From NCBI GenBank assembly GCA_946122785.1, contig CAMGYJ010000008.1:15153475-15217474 (forward strand): a stretch of 64,000 nucleotides of DNA, given 5' to 3'. The notes beneath the pieces were generated by a model, which worked only from the letters and a program-made list of their open reading frames with translations, had not been told where the DNA came from and searched no databases. Below, piece by piece: positions 34,036 through 44,532 of this stretch. Origin of the DNA: Linum tenue. Lineage: Eukaryota > Streptophyta > Magnoliopsida > Malpighiales > Linaceae. Numbering within the stretch: position 1 is the first letter of the stretch; the number at the start of each line of letters is the position of its first letter. The position numbers were made by a program, and so were the translations under genes.

Positions 34036-36400
34036 TCACGTACCGATCCGATGTTTGCCGATATCTATCCATGTATGGGTCTGATACCCCATTCGACCCA
34101 CATTTGTTGGAGTGACAATACCCTGAAGTTGTCGGTTCTCCCATATCGCGATCATTTCCGCCAACTTCGTGGGCCAATCGTGAGTACCTTGCCGACCATC
34201 TCGGTGGTGAAACGCCCTTTGACTCTCGGGGACCTCCAACGGAATGCACTGCTCCCGACCAAACTGACGAAGGCATCGATCCGGCAGGTGCCACTCCACG
34301 GTCCCTAAACAAATGAGAGGGACCCTCGTGCACCATTTCCCGATATTCTCGGGGAATTGCTGTAAATTCCAATGAACGATGTTCGCCGGGTATGGATCGA
34401 ATTTGATCTACAAAAAAAATTAGTAACTTAAGTTAAATCCGATTGGAGAAATACATGTACTCCGTGAAAAAAAGTTATAGCACTTAGAAGTATTCTAGTT
34501 ACCTCTCCTTCCCAAAGTCGCTCTAGCCTCTTCCGATACTCTACCAATTTGTGTTGCGCAAGGTTGTCGCATGTTGAGGCTCCAACCCACCTTATTAATA
34601 AGACAATAATAAAAATACAATAAGCTAAAATAAGCTAAAAAATAAGGAAAATTGTGTTATTAAAATCATGATGGTGTATGAGAAATTTACCTACAACCAT
34701 AAGCTTCGAGTCTTAGGGGATGATCGGGACCCCAATTCCTATCGGGACATTGGAGCGGTGCAATCCATGGCAGATACTCCCAAGCCCAAAATTGGACGAT
34801 GAACATTGCGCCGCCGACCTCCCTCACAGCTTTGAGAGATGCATTGCACAAATGGTGGTAGATATTAGCTAGGCAAGCGGATGCCCAGATCAACTCCCCC
34901 TTCGCATCCCAACTACCAAGGAGGATCCTAAGCCATCCACAGCTAATTAAATTGCTCAATTTTTTGGAGAAGAACACTCCTCCTATCATGCCTATGAGAT
35001 AGACACGAGCATATCTTTCCTTCTCTAGCTCCGGACTTTCCTCGGTTAGGGGCACCCAATTTTTTTCAGGATGGTGAAGGCCTCTAAAATACTTCGTCAA
35101 CCAAGTGATTGATACTTGGTGTTTCCTCAATGGTGGCAAGCGATCCGTCGCATCAACGCTCCCCTTTATTGGTACTTTCACCCCCAAAATACTATGGATG
35201 AAATACTGCCAACCGGTCATACCGTCACGATCCTCGGGGGGATGATCACTCACACACACCGCTTTGCCGTCGATGGGCAGATTAGTTAGGATGGCGAAGT
35301 CCTTGAGTGTGATAGTGCACTCTCCTTCATGAAAGTTGAAACAAAGTGTCTCCTTTCTCCATCTCTCCACCGATGCTGTGATGAGTTGGCGATCGACTTT
35401 TATGCCTACAAAATGCCTAATCGACTCCAACCGTGCCCTTTTGAGAAAGGGCAAGATAACTGGGTTCCATGGGAGCACATTGGTCGTACCCCTGTAGCGG
35501 AGTATTTGTTGTGCCTCCTAGCAAAAATTTCAACGTTATTTATGATATATTAGTAACAGTTTAGTCCATAATTCTATTATAATTATATTATTAGCAATCA
35601 AATTTAAGTAATTAATGGTTTTTTCCAAGATATATACATATTATCATAAAACAAACATACTAAATTAATTGACATAAATAAAATTATAAATGAATAATAA
35701 TTTAAAGAGATACATACATATTCAAACATTTGAAATTAATAAAATTCATTTAAGTACACATAAACATAAATCGTATTGGTTGTTTGGTAAGTAATTTAAT
35801 CGTATTGGTTGTTTTAAATAATTTAATCGAATACAATGCAACACTCGTTAGACTCTTAGAAGAGGTATACATCTTCTTAGAAACGCAACCTTTTTGACAG
35901 AAAAAGGGGGGATCCGAGGATCTCTTAATATCCGATTTTCCCAGGAAATGGGAGGATCATGATAATCGCTTAAAACCACATTTCCTTAGACGTGCATCTC
36001 TTTATAAAGAGTCGAAGTAAGTGGCGCTATGTATTCGATTAAATTATTGAAAACAACCAATACGTTTAAATTATTTCAAATTCATTTTATATTCCACTAA
36101 GTACATTAGCAAAATAAAAGAAAGACAAATGATGAAGAATTGTATGTACCTGGTTGGGTTGGTCGTAGAAGTTGGTTGGATCAATAGGTCCTTGATCCAA
36201 ATAATAGCGTTGGTTGTATATATCCACGTCGTCCCCAACCTACGAGAGAATAACAACAATGTTAATATATAGATTAATTAAAAAGCTTATAACCAAAACC
36301 AAAATTGACCAGAATAATGAGTACGTACCGCTTGAAATTCAGCATAATAAAATCCCTCTCCTTGGAACCACTCGTCCATTTTTTCGCGAAAGTCAGACAT
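34036..36400 (-). CDS. Plant mobile domain (PMD) protein, MAIN-like, carried by the MULE; intact 5 exons
   Basis: Minus-strand exons 36400-36329, 36239-36150, 35517-34691, 34590-34503 and 34407-34036 all have GT–AG borders. They join in frame to about 482 codons ending in a stop at 34036. The core has AQQILRYRGTTNVLPWNP, RWRKETLCFNFHEGECTITL and DFAILTNLPIDGKAV. The C-terminal PMD block WHLPDRCLRQFGREQCIP is in the last exon. This matches the aminotransferase-like/PMD family (MAIN, MAIL1, 'phosphatase 7 long form homolog'). Host members act in the nucleus on transposon silencing and meristem maintenance; transposon-borne copies have unknown roles. The ATG at 36400 is a choice (MSDFREKMDEW); the frame stays open upstream, so the true N-terminus may be longer. 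A repeat (35797-36062) sits in the intron between exons 2 and 3, leaving the frame intact. No start promoter was identified. Confidence 0.8.
35797..36062 (-). mobile_element. MITE-like repeat (copy B) in the PMD intron
   Basis: The ends are near-perfect ~35-base inverted repeats, CGTATTGGTTGTTTTAAATA and the complement of CGTATTGGTTGTTTTCAATA. The interior 35846-36003 is the inverted partner of the ~160-bp repeat in the transposase. A partial extra copy of the terminus lies at about 35770-35780. No clear target duplication. Confidence 0.6.
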
Positions 36401-36594
36401 AAATTCGGCGGGTTTTGAGGGGAAAGCCAAAGAAATGTTTTCTGATGGCAGATCGGACTTAGCCACAACCAACAGACCACTATTTTCTAGACTTTTGGGA
36501 GGGGAGGGGTTAGAGAGATAATTTTAGAGAGAGTAAATAATGGGTTGTGGTGTGAAGAAATGAGAGGGGGGGGGGGAGGAGATTTATAGTATTC

Positions 36595-36930
36595 AGACCG
36601 CACCCTTCAGGGGCGGTCTGGTATTTTTGGCCTCCTTGAAACCGCTCCCTCCCAATGCGGTCCGTTTTCTCGAGGCGCTAACCGCACCCTGCAGAAGCGG
36701 TCTTCGATCCATGGCGCGGATCGCTGAGGTGGCATGTGGTCTGCCGTTAGATCGCCACCTCATCCAACGGTCTTGAAGACCGTTCCGCTGAAAACATTGA
36801 CCGCACCTTCCTTGTGCAGTTCCCAGTCTGACGTGGCGCAAAACGCACCTCCAAGGTGCGGTTTATACATAAAATGCACCTGGAGGGTGCGGTTTAATTA
36901 TAAAACGCACCTTGAATGTGCGGTTTGATA
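36595..36930. repeat. Subterminal GGTGCGG / CCGCACC hairpin repeats, right
   Basis: Inverted pairs such as CCGCACCCTTCAGGGGCGGTC and AACGCACCTCCAAGGTGCGG mirror the left subterminal zone of the same MULE. Confidence 0.75.
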
Positions 36931-37024
36931 AAAATGGTGTTAGTTTTGTAAATTTTATGGGCTGGGTGCTATTTTTATAATTTTTTTTAATAGGTGCTAT
37001 TATTGGAAAAATCCCTAAATAAGT

Positions 37025-37501
37025 GACATACTAAATAATATGTATATGATTAATATTAGAAATTGGGAGGCGAAAGGCTGGGGCTGGGCCATGTAACCAC
37101 TCATCAACCGTGATGATTGAGGTGGAGAAGTACCAATTATTAAAATAAACTTAAATTTAAAGAGGCAAGGTCGACATATATTACTTGTTCAATTATTGTA
37201 TCATACCTATCAAATGATATGTAGGTTATTCAAATTTAAATTATTGCCACATATATGCATATATTTCTATAGGACATATAAAACGGTTTAAATTCGCGAT
37301 CCGATCAATAAATCTCAAACCATTTGCTTCACTTTTTAAACCGGTTTTACAATTATTAACGCAGAAAACTATAGTTGTCTTTCACCTACTTTATACTGTG
37401 GTGAATAACGTGGACCGTCGATTGGCAGCTTAAGTGGCTACCATTATCCTAATTAAAGCCCCTTCTCCCTGAAAGAAAACATAGCATTGTTGATTAAGAA
37501 A
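37025..37501. other. Upstream flank of dioxygenase pseudogene 3
   Basis: It includes the AATAACGTGGACCGTCGATTGG segment near 37402 shared with the promoter of copy 1. The TATA-containing stretch that follows in copy 1 (CACTATAAATATGGG) is missing here, so the promoter is probably also damaged. Confidence 0.55.
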
Positions 37502-37836
37502 ATGGCATCCGTTTCGGCGAACTCTGGAGCTGATCGACTGGCGCAGCTAAAGGCCTTCGACGAAACGAAAGCCGGTGTAAAAGGTCTGGTGGATGCCGGA
37601 GTGACCGAAATCCCTCATATCTTCTACACGTCGCCTGATATCATGGACAGCAACAAATCAAGTGACGAGAAGTCACCTTCCCCGTCCTGAACCATGGAGA
37701 TCGTCGAGAAAGTTCGAGATGCTTCCTCCACCTGGGGTTTTTTCCAGGTCCTGAACCATGGAGTTCCACTCAACGTGCTGGATGAGATGAAAGCCGGAGT
37801 GAAGAGGTTCTACGAGCAAGATCTCAAGGAGAAGGC

Positions 37837-38414
37837 TGTTAAAAGGTAATTTGCAATAAATTTACCACAAAACACTTCACATGGTAGGCCTAATATTATT
37901 GATTGATCAATTATCAATATCTACCCCAATGCTGACGTGAAGAACAAGAGCACATGTAAGAGACATCATCAAAATAATTCAAGCAAGTTGCAGCAAGTGG
38001 ATTGGAAGTTGAAGACAAAATTGATAAGGCTATATCAATGCATGAGAACATGATTGGATTTGGTATTAACTCATGCATGTGTTGTGTTGTATCGTGGAAG
38101 AGAAGATGATGATGGAAGAGGGCTCACTTGCATTGAGTATATGGGGTCATTCTATTAGTTTCTTTCTTCTTCAATTGTGTATTATATATGTATGCATGGA
38201 GTGTGTCAGAGAAGCGTGGGAAGTGAGAAAAAAAGTAAAGGAAAAGAAAGAAAGGCACAAGTGTGCAGTGTATCCATTTTTCTGTAAGTGTTAAATATAA
38301 GCCAAAACTATAAGGCTATGTTTGTTTGAGTGTATTTCCAAAAGAGTGATTAAACACCAATTGTTTCCTTTGAGTTGATCCTAAATTACCATTACTTCCT
38401 CAAATACCCAACAA
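37837..38414 (+). repeat. copia 5' LTR
   Basis: 578-bp direct repeat with TG...CA ends. The uninterrupted version of the LTR. Confidence 0.95.
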
Positions 38415-38493
38415 ATTTGGTATCAGAGCTTATACCCTTTTATCCTCTAAAAAATCCCTACTTTCTAGCCTACACAAATTTTCTCCAAAAGCC

Positions 38494-41400
38494 ATGGCAA
38501 CAAATTCATCGCACACCATGTTTGCTACCTCATCAAATCAAATTCCCATTTTCGATGGAGAATTGTACGAGTACTGGAGTGCCCAAATGGAGCCTATTTT
38601 CATCTCTCAAGATCTTTGGGATATCGTCCAAGAAGGCTACGAAGATCCACAAGACGAGGATGAAGATTCCAAGAAACGAGCAGGCAAACAGACAAAGGAG
38701 TACAAGGAGAATGCCAAGCAAAATGCCAGCGCCTTGAGAATAATTCAGCAAGCAGTGAGCAAATCGATTTACCCGAGAATCTATGGCATCAAAAAGGCCA
38801 AAGAAGCTTGGGATGTCTTGCGTGAACAATTTCAAGGTTCTGAAAAGGCAATCTCCATCAGGCGCCAAAGTTTATGGCGACAGTTCGACAACTTGATGAT
38901 GAAGGAAACCGACACCATCAAAGACTTCCATTCACGTGTGGCGGAGACAGTCAACCAGATCAAAGCCACCGGTGACGTCATGGAAGAGAGGAAGGTCGTG
39001 GAGAGAATTCTCCGGAGCTTATCATCAAAGTTCGAGCATATTGTTGCTGTCATTGAAGAAACCAAAGATTTGGCAAATTTATCAATGAGCGAGTTGATGG
39101 GCTCACTCGTAGCACACGAGCAAAGAATGAGCCGCTTCAACAAACCACCATTGGAGCAAGCTTTCTCGTCAAAAGTCAACATGACGGAAAGTAAATATGT
39201 CAAATCGGAGCAAGGCCAGAGAGGGGGAAACTCACAAGGAAGAGGAAGAGGAAGATCCAATTACAGAGGAAACAACAGACAAAATTATCAACAACAAAGA
39301 TCGGGCTACATCGGCTCGAGTTGCATAATTTGCAAAAAGGCGGGTCATGCAACAAAAGACTGTAGATTCAAGTGCACCAAGTGCAGAATTCAAAACCATT
39401 CCCAGAGAGATTGCTGGTTCCAGAACAAGCAAGAAGAAGGCGAGTCAAGCGGCACAAAAAATGAAGAAAGCAATATGGTGGCCTTGTCATGCTTAAATGG
39501 TGAGCAAAAATCACAGCTTCCCTGGATGGTGGATAGTGGTTGCAGTAACCACATGACTGGAGATCTGGAGTCCTTCACCGACATCGATGACAAATACCGC
39601 TCTCAAGTCAAGTTGGGAGACGGAAAGAAGCTAAAAGTGGAAGGAAAAGGCACAGTTGTTGTATGCACAGAAGAAAGCAACAAAACTCTCATTCGAGATG
39701 TTTTGTATGTTCCGGAGCTAACTCTCAATCTACTTAGCGTGGGAAAACTGATGCTGAAAAATTACAAGCTATTGTTTGATAATGGCGTGTGCGAGATTAT
39801 CAACAAAGCTGACAATTTCATGGTGGCCAAAGTCCCGATGACTTCCAACAGAATTTTCTCTCTTGCTATGTCACAAAATGGTGAAGTAGCATTCAAGAGT
39901 GAAAATCTGGATCAATCCTTCCTATGGCATCTCAGATATGGTCATCTCAACTTCAAAGGTCTCAAATTATTGAGGCAGAAAAATATGGTGGTGGGAGTTC
40001 CCCAGATCAACAGAGAAGACAAGATCTGTGAAGAATGCATATATGGCAAAATGCATCGTTTACCATTTCCAAAGACATCTTGGAGAGCAAAAGCGCCACT
40101 GGAGTTGGTACATGCAGACATATGCGGTCCAACCCGAACACAATCGCTCAGCGGCAAGAGATACTTTCTACTATTTGTAGATGACTTCACCAGAATGATG
40201 TGGGTATTCTTTCTGGAGCAAAAGTCAGAAGCTTTTCCCAAGTTCCTTCAATTCCAAGCAGTAGCTGAGAAGGAAAGCGACCATCAAATCAAAACTCTTC
40301 GTACAGATTGTGGAGGAGAATTTATTTATACTCCGTTCATGGAGTATTGCCGCAACAACGGGATAAAAAGGCAGCTGACGGTCCGTTACACACCACAACA
40401 AAATGGCGTGGCAGAACGGAAAAATTGCACGATTGTGGAGATGGCGAGAAGTATGCTCAAAGCAAAGAAGCTATCCAACAACTTATGGGCAGAAGCGGTC
40501 AATACAACAATTTACATCCTCAATAGATCACCAACCAAAGCAGTTCGGAACAAGACACCGATACATGCGTGGCACCACAGGAGGCCACAGGTGGATCACC
40601 TCAAAGTCTTTGGGTGCATAGCTTATGCACATATTTCTACCCCAAACCGAGACAAGTTTGACCAGAAGGGTGAGAAACTGATTTTCACCGGCTACAGTGA
40701 TGAATCCAAAGGCTATCGTCTTGACAATCCAGTAAAGAACGAGGTGGTGGTTTCCCGAGATGTGATCTTTGATGAGATGGCGGAGTGGAATTGGGAAAAT
40801 CCAATTTCTCAATCTCCACCAAGTTATGAAATTCTGGAGGATTCAGCAATTCCAGAAGACCCCAGCAACGAGCCAGATCCAGTTGCTAGTCCAGAAAGAA
40901 ATTCTGCACCTAGCCCAGAAGTAGACAACTTCAGAGACGTCGTAACAGACTCGGATTCACCTCCGTTGAGAACAAGGTCTTTGCGAGAAATTTATGAAAC
41001 AAGTCATGTTGCATATTTTTCTTGTGAGCCTCAAGTCTTTGAAGAAGCAGCCAAAGAAGAAGTTTGGAACGAGGCAATGGATGCAGAAATTTCCATGATC
41101 GAGAAAAACAAGACATGGGAGCTTCTTGATCAACCGGAGGACAAGCCGGTTATAGGTCTCAAATGGATCTATAAAATCAAATTCAATGAAGATGGTACTA
41201 TCCAGAAGTACAAAGCTCGACTGGTTGCAAAAGGCTATTCACAACAGCCCGGTATTGATTTTCACGAGACATATGCACCAGTAGCGAGGATGGAGACCAT
41301 CAGAACAGTTCTCGCTCTAGCTGCTCAACTGGAGTTACCAGTATACCAGCTGGATGTCAAATCAGCATTTCTGAATGGAGAACTGGAAGAAGAAGTCTAT

Positions 41401-42552
41401 ATGGAACAACCACGAGGCTATGAGAAAAAAGGAGAAGAAGACAAAGTCTATCGTCTCCGAAAGGCTTTATACGGGCTGAAGCAAGCACCGAGAGCCTGGA
41501 ACAGCAGAATTGATTGATATTTTCAGCAAAACAGATTTCAAAGAAGTCCGAGTGAAGCATCTCTCTACATCAAAAAGGGAGAAGGAAAAGATTTTCTAAT
41601 GGTTTGTTTGTATGTTGATGACTTGATTTACACAGGTACAAATCAACATATGATCGAAGAATTCAAAAGTACCATGATGAAAGAATTCGAGATGACGGAC
41701 TTGGGAGTCATGAAATATTTTCTTGTGATCCAAGTGAAGCAGTCACCTGGAGAAATATTTATTTCACAGGAGAAGTACACCGAAGATTTGCTGAAAAGAT
41801 TTCACATGGCAACGTGCAAACCAATCTCAACACCAATGGCGTTAAACGAGAAATTACAACGCAATGATGGAGCTGAAAAAGTCGATGGAAAGCTGTACAG
41901 AAGTCTTGTCAGGTCACTCATTTACCTGACACATACCAGGCCGGATATATGTCATTCAGTAAGTCTTATATCAAGATTTATGAATGAACCTAGCAAACTT
42001 CATTTTGCAGCAGCCAAAAGAATTTTGTGATATCTTCAAGGTACTAAAAAATTGGGCCTGACGTACAAGAAAGAAGCAGAAAGCAAGCTGACTGGATATA
42101 CCGATAGTGACTGGGCCGGATCACTGGATGATCGAAAAAGCACATCGGGGTACATATTCTGCCTGGGTTCAAAACCCATTTCCTGGAGTTCAAAGAAGCA
42201 AAAGACTGTTGCTCTATCTTCAGCGGAAGCAGAATATATCGCAGCTACAGATGCAGCATGCGAAGCGGTATGGCTAAAAAGATTAATTTTTTATTAGCAG
42301 CAAAATGAAAATGGTCCAACCATTATTCATTGTGACAACATGTCAGCCATAGCCATGACAAAGAATCCAGTATTTCACGCAAGATCGAAGCATATCGAGT
42401 TGCGTCATCATTTCATCCGAGACCTCGTCAACGACGGAATAATCGTGATGAAATTCATCAACACTGATGATCAGCCAGCCGATATCATGACAAAGGCGGT
42501 CACTCGTGAGAAGTTCGAGAAGTTCAAGGAGATACTCCGAATTTCAAATTAA
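38494..42552 (+). pseudogene. copia Gag-Pol polyprotein with three in-frame stops
   Basis: A single frame from ATG 38494. UBN2-type Gag comes first, with two zinc knuckles (CIICKKAGHATKDC; CTKCRIQNHSQRDC) near 39320-39415. The protease follows with WMVDSGCSNHMTGD (about 39520). The pre-integrase/integrase has HLRYGHLNF and the DDE core (DICGPT; TDCGGEF; QNGVAERKN). The RT has YQLDVKSAFLNGEL near 41345 and catalytic YVDD near 41611. RNase H has KSTSGYIFCLGS and SSAEAEYIA, and the end is KEILRISN. Stops occur at about 41515 (TGA), 42028 (TGA) and 42295 (TAG), all in frame 1 with no frameshift. The TGA after AKRIL replaces an expected Arg and fits a CGA-to-TGA transition. Gag would form the particle and Pol the enzymes; the stops in RT/RNase H make this copy non-autonomous. 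Confidence 0.93.
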
Positions 42553-42559
42553 GAGGGGG

Positions 42560-43454
42560 TGTTAAAAGGTAATTTGCAATAAATTTACCCCAAAACACTT
42601 CACATGGTAGGCCTAATATTATTGATTGATCAATTATCAATATCTACCCCAATGTTGACGTGAAGAACAAGAGCACATGTAAGAGACATCATCAAAATAA
42701 TTCAAGCAAGTTGCAGCAAGTGGATTGGAAGTTGAAGACAAAATTGATAAGGCTATATCAATGCATGAGAACATGATTGGATTTGGTATTAACTCATGCA
42801 TGTGTTGTGTTGTATCGTGGAAGAGAAGATGATGATGGAAGAGGGCTCACTTGCATTGAGTATATGGGGTCATTCTATTAGTTTCTTTCTTCTTCAATTG
42901 TGTATTATATATGTAGAGCACTTCTACTATGCTATATAGTATTGGTGCTTTAATGTACAACTTAAAGTTGTACCATAACATTAAATGTATAAGTTTAGGT
43001 TGTACCATAAAGCAATTTGTACCATTATGTTATGGTACAACTTTACAACTTGAAGTTGTACCATCACTTAAATGTACAAGTTCAAGTTGTACCATAAAAG
43101 AATTTGTACAAAAAGTATAGGTACAATATGAAGTTGTACCATAATGTAAATGTACAATTTTAAATTGTACCATAAAGACAAAATCCTATAGCACCAATAC
43201 TATATAGCATTATAAAATTTCTCTATATATGTATGCATGGAGTGTGTCAGAGAAGCGTGGGAAGTGAGAAAAAAAGTAAAGGAAAAGAAAGAAAGGCACA
43301 AGTGTGCAGTGTATCCATTTTTCTGTAAGTGTTAAACATAAGCCAAAACTATAAGGCTATGTTTGTTTGAGTGTATTTCCAAAAGAGTGATTAAACATCT
43401 TTTGTTTCCTTTGAGTTGATCCTAAATTACCATTACTTCCGCAAATACCCAACA
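42560..43454 (+). repeat. copia 3' LTR (with MITE)
   Basis: Matches the 5' LTR except for the inserted MITE at about 42918-43222 and a few substitutions. Confidence 0.95.
42918..43222. mobile_element. MITE in the copia 3' LTR
   Basis: Absent from the 5' LTR, which gives the exact empty site. Flanks duplicate TATATATGTA (9-10 bp), and the ends are imperfect inverted repeats containing GCTATATAGTATTGGTGCT. The inside is a string of GTTGTACCAT / ATGGTACAAC motifs. The duplication length suggests a Mutator-type MITE. It must be younger than the copia insertion. Confidence 0.85.
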
Positions 43455-44363
43455 AAGGCCAAGTTCTTCACACGCGACTACACTAGGAAGATTGCTTACA
43501 ACAGCAACTACGACTTGTACACCGCCCAGGTCACTAATTATATTGGAGGGACAGTACCATGTTCTCTATGGCTCCTGATCGTCCCAAGCCCGAAGAACTT
43601 CCTGTTGCTAACAGGTATGATACAATCGACAACGAGCATTCCAAGTCGTGCATGAATTATTAGCTACTAATTAAGTTCAGATCAAAATAAATACTGGGAA
43701 ATCCTGATGGAGTATTCCAAGGAGATGCTTAAGATGGGCTACCTGATCTCTGAGCTGCTCTCGGAGGCTCTAGGACTTGAACCAAACTACCTGAGAAATA
43801 AGGACTGCTTGCTGGGACATTACTTTGTGTGTCATTATTATCCGCCATGTCCTCAGCCTGATCGTACTTTGGGGAATAGCAAGCACACAGACCCCGGTTT
43901 CATCACCATTCTCCTGCAAGATCATGTTGGTGGTCTCCAGGTCCTTCATCAGAATCGGTGGGTTGACGTAACTCCTCTGCCGGGGTCCCTTGTAATCAAC
44001 ATCGGAGATTTGCTTCAGGTAGGATTTCCTTTCTCGATGGTGTTTCAGTAGACAATTAATGTACGGTTAAGAGATGACATATGTGCTCATGTTACGCGGT
44101 TTATTTTCCAGATTATGTCGAATGATAAGTTTAGGAGCGTGAAGCATAGGGTGCTGGCAAATCGTAGCGATGAACCGAGGATATCGGCGGCCTGCTTTTT
44201 TAGCACCGGCCTATTACCAAATCCAACCATATATGAACCCATTGTGGAGCTGCTATCTGAAGGGAATCCTCCCAAATACAGAGGGACCACAATCTCAGAA
44301 TACATGATGTCTGCAACTACAGAACTCGTGGGGGATTCTCTTCTTCTGCAGTTCAAGCTCTAA

Positions 44364-44532
44364 GTCCAGAGACTAAGGAGATAGTTGATTCGAGAAAAAA
44401 AGGTTCTGTACTAGACTAACAAGATAGAATTTAAAAATACGATGGGGATCAAATGTTAAATAATGAAGTTTAATAATAAAAATTAGCTTTGTACCCAGTA
44501 CATTGTACTAGTCTCGTCTGATCATTTTTTTT
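44364..44532. other. 3' flank of dioxygenase pseudogene 3
   Basis: 3' UTR-like sequence similar to copies 1 and 4 (AATGAAGTTTAATAA near 44461). It ends in a T-run where the LINE poly(A) complement and the MULE meet. Confidence 0.5.

Larger units (their letters stand above)
30441..37015. mobile_element. 6.6-kb MULE with transposase remnant and PMD gene
   Basis: A 9-bp duplication TAAGTAAGT (30432-30440) / TAAATAAGT (37016-37024), 8/9 match. The termini are inverted, GGGATTTTTCCAAAAATAGC / GCTATTATTGGAAAAATCCC. Both subterminal zones (about 30530-30810 and 36595-36930) carry many hairpin-forming ACCGCACC..GGTGCGGTTT units. Inside are a plus-strand MURA-like transposase (31074-33806, broken) and, converging from the right, a minus-strand plant mobile domain gene (34036-36400). 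Their 3' ends are about 230 bases apart. Confidence 0.92.
37837..43454 (+). mobile_element. Complete Ty1/copia retrotransposon in dioxygenase 3
   Basis: A 5-bp target duplication AAGGC lies at 37832-37836 and 43455-43459. The 5' LTR is 37837-38414 and the 3' LTR 42560-43454, both TGTTAAAAGG...AATACCCAACA. The 3' LTR is 317 bases longer because of a MITE. Apart from that MITE I see about seven base differences between the LTRs, so the insertion is relatively recent. The primer-binding site TGGTATCAGAGC is at 38419-38430 and the polypurine tract AAGAGGGGG at 42551-42559. Confidence 0.97.
37502..44363 (+). pseudogene. 2-oxoglutarate/Fe(II) dioxygenase, copy 3 (split by a copia element)
   Basis: Exon 1 runs 37502-37836 and continues at 43455-43613 after a 5.6-kb copia insertion. 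Exon 2 is 43697-44018 and exon 3 is 44113-44363. It starts like copy 4 ([23 protein letters not shown]). Lesions: a 1-base deletion after GACGAGAAG (near 37672), a ~41-base deletion replaced by 9 bases near 37686, the LTR element, indels after VTNY (43540-43600), and loss of the intron-1 acceptor (CAG to CTG at 43694-43696). Exons 2-3 still encode KHTD and KHRV iron ligands and PRIS. It cannot make protein from the canonical structure. Close similarity to copies 1 and 4 shows recent tandem duplication followed by decay. Confidence 0.93.

Noticed and set aside
33956..34372. 138-codon minus-strand ORF and a 115-codon plus-strand ORF in the same place
   Set aside because: Shadows of PMD exon 34407-34036, which is in another frame and has the conserved WHLPDRCLRQFG block.
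37837..42552. A possible TRIM or gene upstream of the copia PBS (ORF 38073-38294)
   Set aside because: It is inside the 5' LTR and recurs in the 3' LTR.
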